From Pseudomonadota bacterium (GTDB taxonomy: Bacteria > Pseudomonadota > Alphaproteobacteria > Sphingomonadales > Sphingomonadaceae), in the NCBI GenBank assembly GCA_039818985.1, contig JBCBSU010000001.1, forward strand, positions 2,010,367 to 2,074,366: 64,000 bases of DNA, in the 5' to 3' direction. Made by a program: the position numbers and the translations under genes. The notes beneath the pieces were generated by a model. It saw only the letters and a program-made list of their open reading frames with translations. It was not told where the DNA came from and made no database searches. The number at the start of each line of letters is the position of its first letter. The first letter of the stretch is position 1. Positions 45,374 through 54,718 of this stretch are shown one piece after another.

Positions 45374-46675
45374 ATGACGAACCAACTGACCCCGAAAAAG
45401 ATCGTTGCCGCGCTGGATGAGCATATTGTCGGCCAGCGCGACGCCAAACGCGCTGTTGCCGTGGCGCTGCGCAATCGCTGGCGGCGTCAGCGCCTGCCCG
45501 CCGAATTGCGCGATGAGGTAACGCCCAAGAACATCCTGATGATCGGCCCCACCGGCTGCGGCAAGACAGAGATTTCTCGCCGCCTCGCCAAGCTGGCCCA
45601 GGCGCCGTTTATCAAGATCGAAGCGACCAAATTCACAGAGGTCGGCTATGTCGGTCGCGATGTCGACCAGATTGCCCGCGATCTTGTCGAAGAGGCGGTG
45701 CGGCTGGAAAAGGACACACGTCGCGAGGCGGTGCGCGAGGCCGCCTCGGAAGCGGCGATGAAACGCCTGCTCGACGCGTTGGTCGGTGACAATGCCAGCG
45801 AGGCGACGCGCGAGAGCTTCCGCCAGCGCATTGTCGACAACCATATGAACGATGCCGAAGTCGAGATCGAGGTCAGCGACACACCCAATGCACCGATGGA
45901 AATCCCCGGCATGAGCGGACAGGTCGGGATGATCAACCTTAGCGACATGATGGGCAAGGCCTTTGGCCAGACACCGATGAAGCGACGCAAGATGCGGGTT
46001 GCCGATGCCTGGGACAAGCTGGTCGAGGAAGAAGCCGACAAGCGCATGGACGATGACGATGTCGCCCGTGCCGCGCTGCAAAATGCCGAGATGAACGGCA
46101 TCGTCTTTCTCGATGAGATCGACAAGATCGCGGTCAGCGATGTGCGCGGCGGATCGGTCAGCCGCGAAGGCGTGCAGCGCGATCTGCTGCCACTGATCGA
46201 GGGTACCACCGTGGCGACAAAATATGGTCCGATGAAGACGGACCATGTGCTGTTCATCGCCTCGGGCGCCTTTCATGTTTCCAAGCCGAGCGACATGCTA
46301 CCCGAACTTCAGGGCCGCCTGCCCATCCGGGTCGAACTGCGCGCACTGACCGAAGAAGACTTTGTCACCATCCTCAGCGACACCAAGGCCAATCTGCCGG
46401 CGCAATATGCCGCACTAATCGGCACCGAGGAAGTGACGCTCGACTTCACCGATGACGCCATTGCGGCGCTCGCCAAAATCGCCGCCAATGTCAACGAGAC
46501 GGTCGAGAATATCGGCGCCCGGCGGCTGCAGACGGTGATGGAGAAGCTGCTCGAGGATATCAGCTTCAACGCCGAGGAGATGACGGGCGAAAGCGTCACC
46601 ATAGATGCCGCCTATGTCCAGAAGCAGCTCGATGATGTTGCACGGGATACCGACCTCAGCAAATATGTGTTATAG
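45374..46675 (+). CDS. hslU: ATP-dependent protease ATPase subunit HslU
   Basis: A 433-residue AAA+ unfoldase. It has [25 protein letters not shown] at the N-terminus, Walker [20 protein letters not shown], the pore segment [17 protein letters not shown], Walker [13 protein letters not shown] and the C-terminal [21 protein letters not shown]. It feeds unfolded substrate to HslV. The I-domain (about 110-240) is present. The length and C-terminal KYVL end are normal. The gap to the preceding FAD protein gene is 55 bp. Confidence 0.96.
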   Translation: MTNQLTPKKIVAALDEHIVGQRDAKRAVAVALRNRWRRQRLPAELRDEVTPKNILMIGPTGCGKTEISRRLAKLAQAPFIKIEATKFTEVGYVGRDVDQIARDLVEEAVRLEKDTRREAVREAASEAAMKRLLDALVGDNASEATRESFRQRIVDNHMNDAEVEIEVSDTPNAPMEIPGMSGQVGMINLSDMMGKAFGQTPMKRRKMRVADAWDKLVEEEADKRMDDDDVARAALQNAEMNGIVFLDEIDKIAVSDVRGGSVSREGVQRDLLPLIEGTTVATKYGPMKTDHVLFIASGAFHVSKPSDMLPELQGRLPIRVELRALTEEDFVTILSDTKANLPAQYAALIGTEEVTLDFTDDAIAALAKIAANVNETVENIGARRLQTVMEKLLEDISFNAEEMTGESVTIDAAYVQKQLDDVARDTDLSKYVL

Positions 46676-46724
46676 CCCGCGCCCATGAGGGTGGGTTGGA
46701 CATATATTGCTGGAGAGAAACTCT

Positions 46725-47741
46725 ATGCCAGGCAGCGCCAGTAGCAGCACACCCGTTATAAAAACCCGTTTCTTCATAGCCTTTCTCCTCTTTACCGGAC
46801 TGTCCCTAACGCCCGTATCAGCGCAGCAGGAAGCAGCGGGCGATATAGAGCCGGAAGCACCATCTTCGCAGCAGTCCATTGGCTCGGTCACCGTTTACGG
46901 CAAGCAGAAAACAGGCGATGAGCTGCGGCGACAGGCGGTTGACTATGTCGACCGCTCGGGTGTGATATTCGGGCAGCGCGTTGTCGCCCGTTGGGTCGAC
47001 CCGATCTGCCCGCGCATATTGGGCATATCCGAACGTCAGGCCGAGATTGTGGTGCAACGGATAAAGGATGTGGCGCAACAGGTCGGCGCACCGGTGGCCA
47101 GAGGTGCGTGCCGGGCGAATATCACCATCATGTTCAGCGGCGACAATAATGAGATGATCGGCAAGATTCGTCGCAAGCGGCAATCCCAGTTCCGCGAAGT
47201 GCCGACGACCTCAAGAAAGGCCCTGTTTGAGGGGAGCCTGCCAACGCGCTGGTGGTATCGCACCGGAGAGCGCCCCAGCCGAGGTGGGGAGCATAGCGGC
47301 AAGGGCGACCCGCCTTCGGTCGGTGTGGCTGGCGCTAATTTCGGCGGTGGCCAGGCAGGCGGCAATTATGGCAACAATCTCGGCAACGGGAATGTTTACC
47401 AGCAATATAAATCCAGCCTCATCAGCACCAAATCACTGAGGGCACTGGAAACCGCCAGCCTGATGATCGAGGCCGATGAGGTCAGCGGTCTGTCACTCGA
47501 CAGCATCGGCAGCTATGCAGCGATGGTGACTCTGGCAGAGATGCGCTTCGATGCCGGGCCTTATGATGGCTCGATACTGGGTCTGTTTGAAAGTGGCGGA
47601 CCGTTTGACGGCCTCACCGATCGCGACCTGGCGTTCCTGACAACGCTCTACAGCCTGCCCATGGACCGCTCGGCCCGGGCGCAGAAAGGTATGTTGGTGC
47701 GCGCATTGCTCGACCAGAGCAAAGCGGTTGAGCAGAATTAG
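46725..47741 (+). CDS. Secreted protein of unknown function, tandem family member 1
   Basis: About 338 residues with a signal peptide (FFIAFLLFTGLSLTPVSAQQ). I do not recognise the family. It shares with the next two genes the blocks ARWVDPICPRILGIS, VAQQVGAPVARGACRANITIMF, RWWYRTGE, NLGNGN, LSLDSIGSYAAMVTLAEMR and LTTLYSLPMDRSARAQKGMLVRALL. Two conserved Cys (DPICP and GACRAN) could form a disulfide. It is more diverged than members 2 and 3 and has a Gly-rich insert near residue 212-229. Start ATG has GGAG upstream. Confidence 0.8.
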   Translation: MPGSASSSTPVIKTRFFIAFLLFTGLSLTPVSAQQEAAGDIEPEAPSSQQSIGSVTVYGKQKTGDELRRQAVDYVDRSGVIFGQRVVARWVDPICPRILGISERQAEIVVQRIKDVAQQVGAPVARGACRANITIMFSGDNNEMIGKIRRKRQSQFREVPTTSRKALFEGSLPTRWWYRTGERPSRGGEHSGKGDPPSVGVAGANFGGGQAGGNYGNNLGNGNVYQQYKSSLISTKSLRALETASLMIEADEVSGLSLDSIGSYAAMVTLAEMRFDAGPYDGSILGLFESGGPFDGLTDRDLAFLTTLYSLPMDRSARAQKGMLVRALLDQSKAVEQN

Positions 47742-47776
47742 GCGATACATCTCCTATCGCTGGAGATATTGCCTTT

Positions 47777-47850
47777 ATATTGGAGATCGCCTGCGAAATA
47801 ATGTCATAGATGTAGTGAGGCCGAACCATCGCAAATTTAAAGGAGCTGAC
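47777..47850 (+). promoter_or_regulatory. Leader region upstream of tandem family member 2
   Basis: This sequence and 48885-48957 share ATATTGG, CGCCTGCG and an AT-rich GTCATAGA/ATCATAGA segment in the same order. It ends with AAAGGAG before the start of member 2. The shared leader probably reflects duplication of promoter and gene together. Confidence 0.5.
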
Positions 47851-48849
47851 ATGAATAGTGGTCCTTTGAAAGATATCACCGGCAAGCCATTCACTTTCGC
47901 CCCATTCACTTTCGCTATGGTTGCGATACTGGGCATGGCTGCACATCCATTGACGGCTGCTGCGCAGGAACAGGATATTGGCGAAGCTGCAACCATAGCA
48001 TCGGACGACCGGATTACGGTTGAAGGACAGCAACGCACCCGCGCGGAAGAGCGCGCCGAGATTGTCGAATATGTCCGCCGCACCGGTGTCGCCAGAGGCC
48101 AGCGCCCGGTGGCGCGCTGGATCGACCCGATCTGCCCGCGTGTGCTGGGCGTCAGCGATGAACATGGCAAGATTGTTGCAGACCATATCCACGCTGTGGC
48201 AAGCACGGTGGGCGCACCCGTCGCCAGGGCGAAATGCCGCCCCAATATGACCATCATATTTGCCGAGAGCGGGCGTGACACCGTGGCTGGCATCAGGCGC
48301 AGTAACGGATCGCAATTTCTCGAAGTACCGCATGGCGAGCGCGATGATGTGTTCGACAGCAACAACCCGGTCCGCTGGTGGTACAGGACGCAGGAACAGC
48401 CAAGCTGGGGCGGTCAGCACAGCACTGGAGACCCTGTCTTTCTTGCCGTAGAGACCGGCCCGGGTGCGCCCCAATTTGGCACCAATCTCGGCAATGCCAA
48501 TATCATGAAACAATATCGCCCCAGCCTGGTCAGCACCAATACAGCCCGGGCTATCCGCGCCGCCAGTGTTGTCATCGATGTCAATCAGGCCGATGGGTTC
48601 ACGCTCGACAGCGTCTCCAACTATGCCGCAATGGTGGCGCTGGCGGAGATGCGGCAGGGCACGAGCGGTTATAATGAGTCCATATTGGGTCTGTTCGAAC
48701 ACCCCGATCGTGGCGACGATCTTGCCGAACGCGACATTGCCTTTCTGACAAAACTGTACAGCCTGCCGCTTGATCGGTCATCACGAACCCAGCGCGGGGT
48801 GTTGGTGCGGGCCTTGCTCAAGGAAAGCACGGCGATGGTACGGAATTAG
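47851..48849 (+). CDS. Secreted protein of unknown function, tandem family member 2
   Basis: A 332-residue protein. The signal peptide has the hydrophobic run FTFAMVAILGMAAHPLTAAAQEQ. Conserved blocks are RTRAEERAEIVEYVRRTGV, ARWIDPICPRVLGVSDEHG, VGAPVARAKCRPNMTIIF, RWWYRTQEQPSWGG, YRPSLVSTNTARAIRAASVVIDV, DSVSNYAAMVALAEMR and LTKLYSLPLDRSSRTQRGVLVRALL. The start ATG has AAAGGAGC six bases upstream; the longer frame is excluded. There is no recognisable enzyme motif. The protein is probably periplasmic or surface-located, function unknown. Confidence 0.85.
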   Translation: MNSGPLKDITGKPFTFAPFTFAMVAILGMAAHPLTAAAQEQDIGEAATIASDDRITVEGQQRTRAEERAEIVEYVRRTGVARGQRPVARWIDPICPRVLGVSDEHGKIVADHIHAVASTVGAPVARAKCRPNMTIIFAESGRDTVAGIRRSNGSQFLEVPHGERDDVFDSNNPVRWWYRTQEQPSWGGQHSTGDPVFLAVETGPGAPQFGTNLGNANIMKQYRPSLVSTNTARAIRAASVVIDVNQADGFTLDSVSNYAAMVALAEMRQGTSGYNESILGLFEHPDRGDDLAERDIAFLTKLYSLPLDRSSRTQRGVLVRALLKESTAMVRN

Positions 48850-48884
48850 CCAGCGCGCGTCCTGTCATCAAAGCTGCCACATTG

Positions 48885-48957
48885 ATATTGGTTCCGCCTG
48901 CGGAATATTATCATAGACATAGAGAGTTTGAGCCATTCCCAATCCTAAGGAACCGCT
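48885..48957 (+). promoter_or_regulatory. Leader region upstream of tandem family member 3
   Basis: Aligned counterpart of 47777-47850: ATATTGG, then CGCCTGCG, then ATCATAGA in the same order, ending with AAGGA before the start codon. It indicates that each gene has its own similar promoter. Confidence 0.5.
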
Positions 48958-49935
48958 ATGCACAGTGAGCTTTTGAAATTTGCCCGTGGCAGGCATGTCT
49001 CCTTCGCCCTGGCGACGATACTCGGCATCGCTGTCTGTCCATTGTCGGCAGCTGCTCAGGAGCAGGATAGCGAGGAACAGGCAGCAACAGCATCGGACAG
49101 CCGAATTACGGTTGATGGGCAGCCGCGCACAAGGGCTGAAGAGCGCGCCGAGATTGTCGAATATGTGCGTAGCGCCGGTGTTGCCAATGGGCTTACTCCC
49201 GCCGCGCGATGGCTCGACCCGATCTGCCCGGTGGCATTCGGCATCAGCGCCGAGCATGCCGCCATCGTCATCGGGCATATCCGCGATGTTGCCATGCAGG
49301 TCGGTGCGCCGGTCGCGCGAGAGGGTTGCCCGCCCAATATTTCGGTGATTTTCAGCACCGATGGCAGTGACACCGCCAGCCAGATACGGCGCAAAAAAGG
49401 CCGGCAATTTGCCGAAGTTCCACTGGGCGAGCGCAAGGCCATGTTCGATGGCGACGCACCGATACGCTGGTGGTATCGGACACAGGCTCGTGCCATTGGC
49501 GGCGAGCGACCGACTTTTGGTGATCCGATCTTTGTGACGGCTGAAGGTGATGGCAGCAATATCGGCAATAATCTGGGCAATGCGCCAACCCTGCAGCAAT
49601 ATCGCCCCAGCCTGATCAGTTCCAATACCGGGCGCGCCATTATCGCCGCCAGCGTGGTGATCGATGTCAACGCAGCACATGGCTATACGCTCGACAGTGT
49701 ATCGCAATATGCTGCGATGGTAGTTCTCGCCGAGATGCGTGCCGATGCCGGCCCCTATGGTGACTCGATCATGAACCTGTTCGACCCCGCCCATGGCTAT
49801 GATCATATTTCCGGTCGTGACGAGGCTTTCCTGACAAAGCTCTATGACCTGCCGCTGGATCGTTCATCGCGGACCCAGCGCAGCATGCTGGTGCGGGCCT
49901 TGCTCGAGGAAAGTAGCGGCAGCGCCGATAACTAG
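48958..49935 (+). CDS. Secreted protein of unknown function, tandem family member 3
   Basis: A 325-residue protein most similar to member 2. A signal peptide ends near AAAQEQ. It retains RTRAEERAEIVEYVRSAGV, DPICPVAFGIS, VGAPVAREGCPPNISVIF, RWWYRTQ, NNLGNAPTLQQYRPSLISSNTGRAI and LTKLYDLPLDRSSRTQRSMLVRALLEES. As in its paralogues, two Cys are conserved and no catalytic motif stands out. The leader DNA is also similar to that of member 2. It ends the tandem array. Confidence 0.85.
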   Translation: MHSELLKFARGRHVSFALATILGIAVCPLSAAAQEQDSEEQAATASDSRITVDGQPRTRAEERAEIVEYVRSAGVANGLTPAARWLDPICPVAFGISAEHAAIVIGHIRDVAMQVGAPVAREGCPPNISVIFSTDGSDTASQIRRKKGRQFAEVPLGERKAMFDGDAPIRWWYRTQARAIGGERPTFGDPIFVTAEGDGSNIGNNLGNAPTLQQYRPSLISSNTGRAIIAASVVIDVNAAHGYTLDSVSQYAAMVVLAEMRADAGPYGDSIMNLFDPAHGYDHISGRDEAFLTKLYDLPLDRSSRTQRSMLVRALLEESSGSADN

Positions 49936-50017
49936 GACATAGTCCGGCACCACACTTGCCGGACATGGGAAAACCGGCCACACTCATGCCCGAAAAGCGT
50001 ACAGTTCCATATCGGGG

Positions 50018-50458
50018 ATGACTTTGACCGTAGATGATGACGAGATGATATTGACCGGTGGCTGCCATTGTGGCGCCATCCGTTACACATTGCGGGGACC
50101 ACCGCTCAACCATACGCTGTGCCATTGCACCGATTGCCGTCGCAACTCCGGCGCGCCAATGGTCGGCTGGGCAATGTATCGCGATAAGGCGGTACATATC
50201 GATAGCGGCGAAGTTGCCACCTATGCCTCGTCCGAGCATGCGCGCCGACATTTTTGCATCCAGTGCGGCACCGGTCTTTTTTACAGCAATGACGCGCTGA
50301 TTCCCGGCTGTGTCGATGTCCAGTCGGCAACGTTGGACGAACCGGAAAAGCTGCCACCACAAATGCTTATCCAGCTTGCCGACCGTATAGACTGGATGGC
50401 AACGGCGCACGAACTGCCCACTGCCCAACGCTACCCCAACCCGGATGAGCTGCGGTAA
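50018..50458 (+). CDS. GFA (CENP-V)-family zinc protein
   Basis: A 146-residue protein of the glutathione-dependent formaldehyde-activating family. The zinc ligands are visible as GGCHCGAIRYTL near residues 14-25, CHCTDCRRNSGAP near 38-50 and CIQCGTGLFY near 81-90. The family is often annotated as an aldehyde or glutathione-adduct enzyme, but most members are uncharacterised. It lies alone between the tandem family and the lipoprotein gene. Start ATG has GGGG just upstream. Confidence 0.9.
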   Translation: MTLTVDDDEMILTGGCHCGAIRYTLRGPPLNHTLCHCTDCRRNSGAPMVGWAMYRDKAVHIDSGEVATYASSEHARRHFCIQCGTGLFYSNDALIPGCVDVQSATLDEPEKLPPQMLIQLADRIDWMATAHELPTAQRYPNPDELR

Positions 50459-50583
50459 ATCGCGGATAACCAGCCGCCGATACGTTTACATTTGTAACTT
50501 TGTCCCCATATGCTGCGAAATCTGTGATGGTGCGTGTGAAACGCATCATCGCGCGTATCTGATTGAGGGATGAAAGACATACG

Positions 50584-51204
50584 ATGAAAAAACTCTCCGC
50601 AGCTCTTCTGGTCGCCACCACCATCGCTGTTGCCGGGTGCAACACCCAGACGGAACAAGCCGAACCGTCGCCTGAAGCCGAGACCGAAACCGAAATTATC
50701 GCCGTTTCCGACCAGCCCGGTCCGGCGATCGGCGATCGCGCGCCGGTCGATCTGGAACTCGCCAATGCCGCCGGCAACAAGGCCAGCGTCGCTTCGCTGG
50801 CAGACGAGAAAGGCACCATATTGGTATTCACCCGCTCGGTTGACTGGTGTCCTTTCTGTCAGGCCCAGCTCAAGGGCCTGAAGGACATTGCCGAGGATGT
50901 CGCGAATTCGGGCTACACCCTTGCCGGAGTCAGCTATGACCCGGTCAGTTCGCTCGCAGCTTTCGCCGGTGACCAGGATATTCCCTATACCCTGCTCTCC
51001 GATGACGGGTCCAAGCTGATCGATGCCTTTGCCATTCGCGATCCGCAATATGCCGATCCGGAAAGCCGTGCCTATGGTGTGCCCTATGCCTCGATCTTCA
51101 TCCTCGATGCCGATGGTGTCGTGCGGGCAAAATCGGTCTCCGCCGATTACAAGGTGCGCCCGACCAATGATGAGGTACTGCAACTGATCGAAAGCGTCGG
51201 TTGA
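50584..51204 (+). CDS. Peroxiredoxin/thioredoxin-fold lipoprotein
   Basis: A 206-residue protein. The lipobox IAVAGC places a lipidated Cys at residue 19, followed by a Glu-rich linker. The AhpC/TSA-like domain has ILVFTRSVDWCPFCQAQLKGLKDI, with a CPFC motif, and FAIRDPQYADPESRAYGVPYASIFILDADG. It should be anchored at the periplasmic side of a membrane and may reduce peroxides or disulfides. A start at 50584 is used because GAGGGATG lies upstream and it fits the signal. The reading from 50563 adds seven residues only. Confidence 0.88.
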   Translation: MKKLSAALLVATTIAVAGCNTQTEQAEPSPEAETETEIIAVSDQPGPAIGDRAPVDLELANAAGNKASVASLADEKGTILVFTRSVDWCPFCQAQLKGLKDIAEDVANSGYTLAGVSYDPVSSLAAFAGDQDIPYTLLSDDGSKLIDAFAIRDPQYADPESRAYGVPYASIFILDADGVVRAKSVSADYKVRPTNDEVLQLIESVG

Positions 51205-51251
51205 GCGGATTTTTCGCTTCGGGCGGACGGTAATCACGCTATAGCGCGCCC

Positions 51252-51899
51252 ATGTCCGCCGAAACGCTCATCGCCTTCATCCTGACGGACCTCGCTTTCT
51301 GCCTGGTACCCGGACCGGCGGTGATGATCACTGTCAGCCACGCCCTGTCCGGGGGCACACGCAATGCCATTGGGCCGATCCTCGGTATCAATGTCGGTAA
51401 TTTCGTATGGTATGGCCTCAGCGCGGTCGGACTGATTGCGCTCGCCAGCACTGCACCTGTCGCCTTTGCCGTGATCCAGTATGTCGGTGCGGCCTATCTG
51501 ATCTGGCTCGGCTGGCAGAGGCTGCGCACCGACAGCATGCCTGCCATTATCGACCCGGCGCTGCCGGGCCGCGCCAGTGCCCCGGGCAGCAGCCTCGCTG
51601 CCGGCTTTGCCAGCGGTATCGCGGTGCATATGGCCAATCCCAAAGCGCTGTTATTCTATACCACCATATTGCCGCAATTTCTCGATGCCGACCGGCCCGT
51701 CGGCCCGCAGATACTGATATTGGTGCTGGCAACCATCTTTACCGAGACCACCAGCCTGACCACCTATTCGATAATAGCCGCACGCGGCGGTTCATTGGCG
51801 CGCGGCGCCGGACGCACCCGGATGCTGAACCGCATTGCCGGGCTGATCCTGATCACTGTCGCACTGGCGCTGCTGATCGCCAATGCCCTGCCGGAATAG
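51252..51899 (+). CDS. LysE/RhtB-family exporter
   Basis: A 215-residue protein with six hydrophobic helices. The N-terminus LIAFILTDLAFCLVPGPAVMITVSHALSGGTRNAIGPILGINVGNFVWYGLSAVG is the typical LysE-family opening with the PGP motif. A later segment, MANPKALLFYTTILPQFLD, is also diagnostic. It is predicted to export an amino acid or similar compound at the inner membrane. Substrate unknown. It starts 47 bp after the lipoprotein gene. Confidence 0.92.
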   Translation: MSAETLIAFILTDLAFCLVPGPAVMITVSHALSGGTRNAIGPILGINVGNFVWYGLSAVGLIALASTAPVAFAVIQYVGAAYLIWLGWQRLRTDSMPAIIDPALPGRASAPGSSLAAGFASGIAVHMANPKALLFYTTILPQFLDADRPVGPQILILVLATIFTETTSLTTYSIIAARGGSLARGAGRTRMLNRIAGLILITVALALLIANALPE

Positions 51900-51930
51900 A
51901 CCGGCGCATATCACTTACCAGGAGACACCG

Positions 51931-52881
51931 ATGCGCTGGATCATATTCACCACCCTGCTGCTCGCCATCGCCGGACTGGCGGGATGGTTCTTTAGCCGAC
52001 CGGGGGCGGAACAGCTCAACCGCGCCGATGCGCTATACTCTCTCAACAGCAAAGCGGTGCAAGTGGCGCAGGATCTGTCCTTCGCCAATCACCCGCGTCT
52101 CAGCCTCGATATCTGGACCCCTGCTGACACACCGCCTGATGCGTCGCTGCCGGTGCTGGTCTTTTTCTATGGCGGCTCATGGTATTTTGGCGAGAAGCAT
52201 CAATATGGTTTTCTTGCCCGCGCCTATACTGAACTCGGCTATATCGTGGTGCTGCCCGATTACCGCCTCTACCCCGATGTGCGTTTTCCGGAGATGGCGC
52301 GCGATGCCGCCGCAGCCATTGCCTGGACGCATGACAATATCGCCGATCATGGTGGCGATCCCGGGTCTATTGTCATCGCTGGCCATTCGGCTGGTGCCTA
52401 TAATGCGCTGATGGCCGCTCTCGATCCGCAATGGCTCGCGGCGCATGGCAAGAATACCGATATCATCCGGGGCGTAACGTCGCTTGCAGGACCGGCGGAC
52501 TTTTACCCCTTCACCTCGGAAGCGGCGCAGAACAGCTTCGGTGAAGCGCCCGATCCCGAGGCGACCCAGCCGATCAGTTTTGCCCGTGCCGATGCCCCGC
52601 CGCTGTTGTTGCTCAGTGGCACCGAAGACACCACCGTACGACCGCGCAACAGCGAGGCCCTGCAAGCGCGCATGGAAGCAACTGGCGGGCAATCGCGCTA
52701 TATTGGCTATGATGGCGTCGATCACAGTGACATCATCATGGCAGTGTCGCGTCCGTTTCGTAACCGCGCCCCGGTGCTTGAAGACAGCCATGATTTCTTC
52801 CGCTCGGTGCTCGATCCGTCGCAAGGCCTTGCGGGCGATTTGGCGCAGAAGAAAAGCGGCACCAAAGCGCTGACCCATTAA
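51931..52881 (+). CDS. Alpha/beta hydrolase of the carboxylesterase/HSL type
   Basis: About 316 residues with a membrane anchor or signal (MRWIIFTTLLLAIAGLAGWFF). The oxyanion-hole region VLVFFYGGSWYFGEKHQYG and the nucleophile motif IAGHSAGAYNALMAAL (GHSAG) are clear. An acid is likely in LSGTEDTTVRP and the catalytic His in YDGVDHSDIIM. The family hydrolyses esters such as alkyl or lactone esters. The ATG is preceded by CAGGAG; the 51883 reading overlaps the LysE gene. Function beyond hydrolysis unknown. Confidence 0.9.
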   Translation: MRWIIFTTLLLAIAGLAGWFFSRPGAEQLNRADALYSLNSKAVQVAQDLSFANHPRLSLDIWTPADTPPDASLPVLVFFYGGSWYFGEKHQYGFLARAYTELGYIVVLPDYRLYPDVRFPEMARDAAAAIAWTHDNIADHGGDPGSIVIAGHSAGAYNALMAALDPQWLAAHGKNTDIIRGVTSLAGPADFYPFTSEAAQNSFGEAPDPEATQPISFARADAPPLLLLSGTEDTTVRPRNSEALQARMEATGGQSRYIGYDGVDHSDIIMAVSRPFRNRAPVLEDSHDFFRSVLDPSQGLAGDLAQKKSGTKALTH

Positions 52882-52951
52882 CCTCTCCTTTACCATGATT
52901 TCCTAGTATTTGTCGGGACCGGCAGTGCAATATTGGTGAGGCTCGAGGCCC

Positions 52952-54604
52952 ATGTGGAAGACATTTCTGGACGATGTGTTTGCGCATCAGCGCAATATCG
53001 TCCGCGATATTGTCCAGCCATTGCGCGGTGACAGCGAACGGAATGCGCGGCTGGCACGGGTGGAATTGATCGGCACCAGCCAGGGACAGGTCGCTGTGTC
53101 CCCCATTGTCATCGTGCTGATGGCCCTCCTGTCGTTACTGTTCCATGATTCCGTTGGCGGCGGCTTTATCCTCGCCGGTGCAACCACCGTTTCGCTGACC
53201 AGTCTCATCTTTCTGCGCTTGCACTGGGCATTGCTGCAGTCGCAAAAGGCAATGGCCGATGACCAGGCAGGCTATCGCGTTTTCGGCACCATGTTCGTTG
53301 CCATGGTGATCATCACCGCATGGGGGTGGAGTGCGATATTCGCCGGATTCTTCCAGTCCGACGATAGCGCGATCCATGCCATGACAATGGCGGTAGCAGT
53401 GGCCATCGTCACTATGGGGTCGCTATGCTATTTCAAGTCACCTTTGATCAATATGATCTGGCTGGCCAGCGTCTCCACAGGCTTTGCTTTCTCGCTGTAT
53501 ATCGGCCGGATCAGCCTGCCGATAATCTTTTACCCGCTATTCGTGATGTTCATCTTTTCGCTGTGGCGAGTCCTGATGATGCAGTGGAACTCCTTTTCGC
53601 GCTCGGTGGCGCAGGCGGAGGAGCTCGCCGCCGCCGAAACCGCCAAGGCTGCCAGCGAGGCCGAGCGCATCGCGCTCGAATCCAGCCGCAAGATCGAAGC
53701 GGCGGAAATTGTCGAGCAGGAGCGGCTGGAGCATTTTGCCGCCCGCGAACGCGAACGCCAGGCCCTGTCGCGCGATTTCGAAACCAGTGTCGGTCGCACC
53801 GTTACCGCGCTGACCAAGGCCATCGATATGCTGGCCACCACCACTGCCGATATCCATCGCATCGGATCCGATGCCGAGAATCGCGCCAAGACCGTTTATG
53901 AGCGTACCACCAATGTCAGCAATGCGGTGCAGTCCGCCGCAAGTGCTGTCAGCCAGCTTTCCGCTGCGGCGGAGGAAATCCTTACCCAGACGAATGAACA
54001 GAGCCAGGCGGCACAGAATATCCGCCAAGCCTCGCTGCAGGGGCAGAATAAGGTCCATGCCCTGAGCGGCCATGCCGAGAGCACCGGTGAGGTGGCGACG
54101 GTTATCGAGACCATTGCGCAGCAGACAAATCTGCTCGCACTCAACGCCACGATCGAGGCAGCGCGTGCCGGTGAGGCGGGCAAAGGCTTTGCGGTCGTCG
54201 CGCATGAGGTCAAGAATCTGGCGGCGCAGACGCAAAATGCCATTGGCTCGGTCAATGAGAAGGTCGAGGCGATGCGGAGCAATGTCGGCGAGACGGTGAA
54301 CAGCATCGCCGACATCACCGGCGAGATAGACCAGCTGGCCAATGGCGCAGGGCAGATCGCCAGCGCGATCACCCAGCAATCCAACGCGACGCAGGATATT
54401 GGCCGCAATGTCGGCCATGTCGCCCAGGAAGCCGATAATGTCCGCTGCGACACCGAGAATATGGCCGAAGCGTCGCGTGAAATTCGCTGTCTTGCCGACG
54501 ACATGCGTTCGGTCATGGGTAATCTGGAACAAGAAGCAGACAATCTGAAACAGGCGTCGCACAACTTCCTTGCCGCGCTTGAGACCCGCGCGACCGGCAG
54601 CTGA
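52952..54604 (+). CDS. Methyl-accepting chemotaxis protein
   Basis: A 550-residue protein. The first ~210 residues hold about six hydrophobic helices without a periplasmic sensor domain. A helical linker rich in Ala/Glu follows ([21 protein letters not shown]). The signalling domain tip is [49 protein letters not shown] near residues 382-430. It should relay a signal to CheA through CheW; neither is encoded here. Its membrane part suggests it senses a membrane or internal cue. A soluble input domain was not recognised. Confidence 0.92.
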   Translation: MWKTFLDDVFAHQRNIVRDIVQPLRGDSERNARLARVELIGTSQGQVAVSPIVIVLMALLSLLFHDSVGGGFILAGATTVSLTSLIFLRLHWALLQSQKAMADDQAGYRVFGTMFVAMVIITAWGWSAIFAGFFQSDDSAIHAMTMAVAVAIVTMGSLCYFKSPLINMIWLASVSTGFAFSLYIGRISLPIIFYPLFVMFIFSLWRVLMMQWNSFSRSVAQAEELAAAETAKAASEAERIALESSRKIEAAEIVEQERLEHFAARERERQALSRDFETSVGRTVTALTKAIDMLATTTADIHRIGSDAENRAKTVYERTTNVSNAVQSAASAVSQLSAAAEEILTQTNEQSQAAQNIRQASLQGQNKVHALSGHAESTGEVATVIETIAQQTNLLALNATIEAARAGEAGKGFAVVAHEVKNLAAQTQNAIGSVNEKVEAMRSNVGETVNSIADITGEIDQLANGAGQIASAITQQSNATQDIGRNVGHVAQEADNVRCDTENMAEASREIRCLADDMRSVMGNLEQEADNLKQASHNFLAALETRATGS

Positions 54605-54718
54605 CCGATCACCCTTTTGCCAGCGGCGCCGACTTCCTATATCATATCTGCAGGTCGCACTCCGGGCAGCGCTGGCGTTTCAGCGTCGGTTCATGCGACA
54701 TCATCAAAGGTGCACGGC

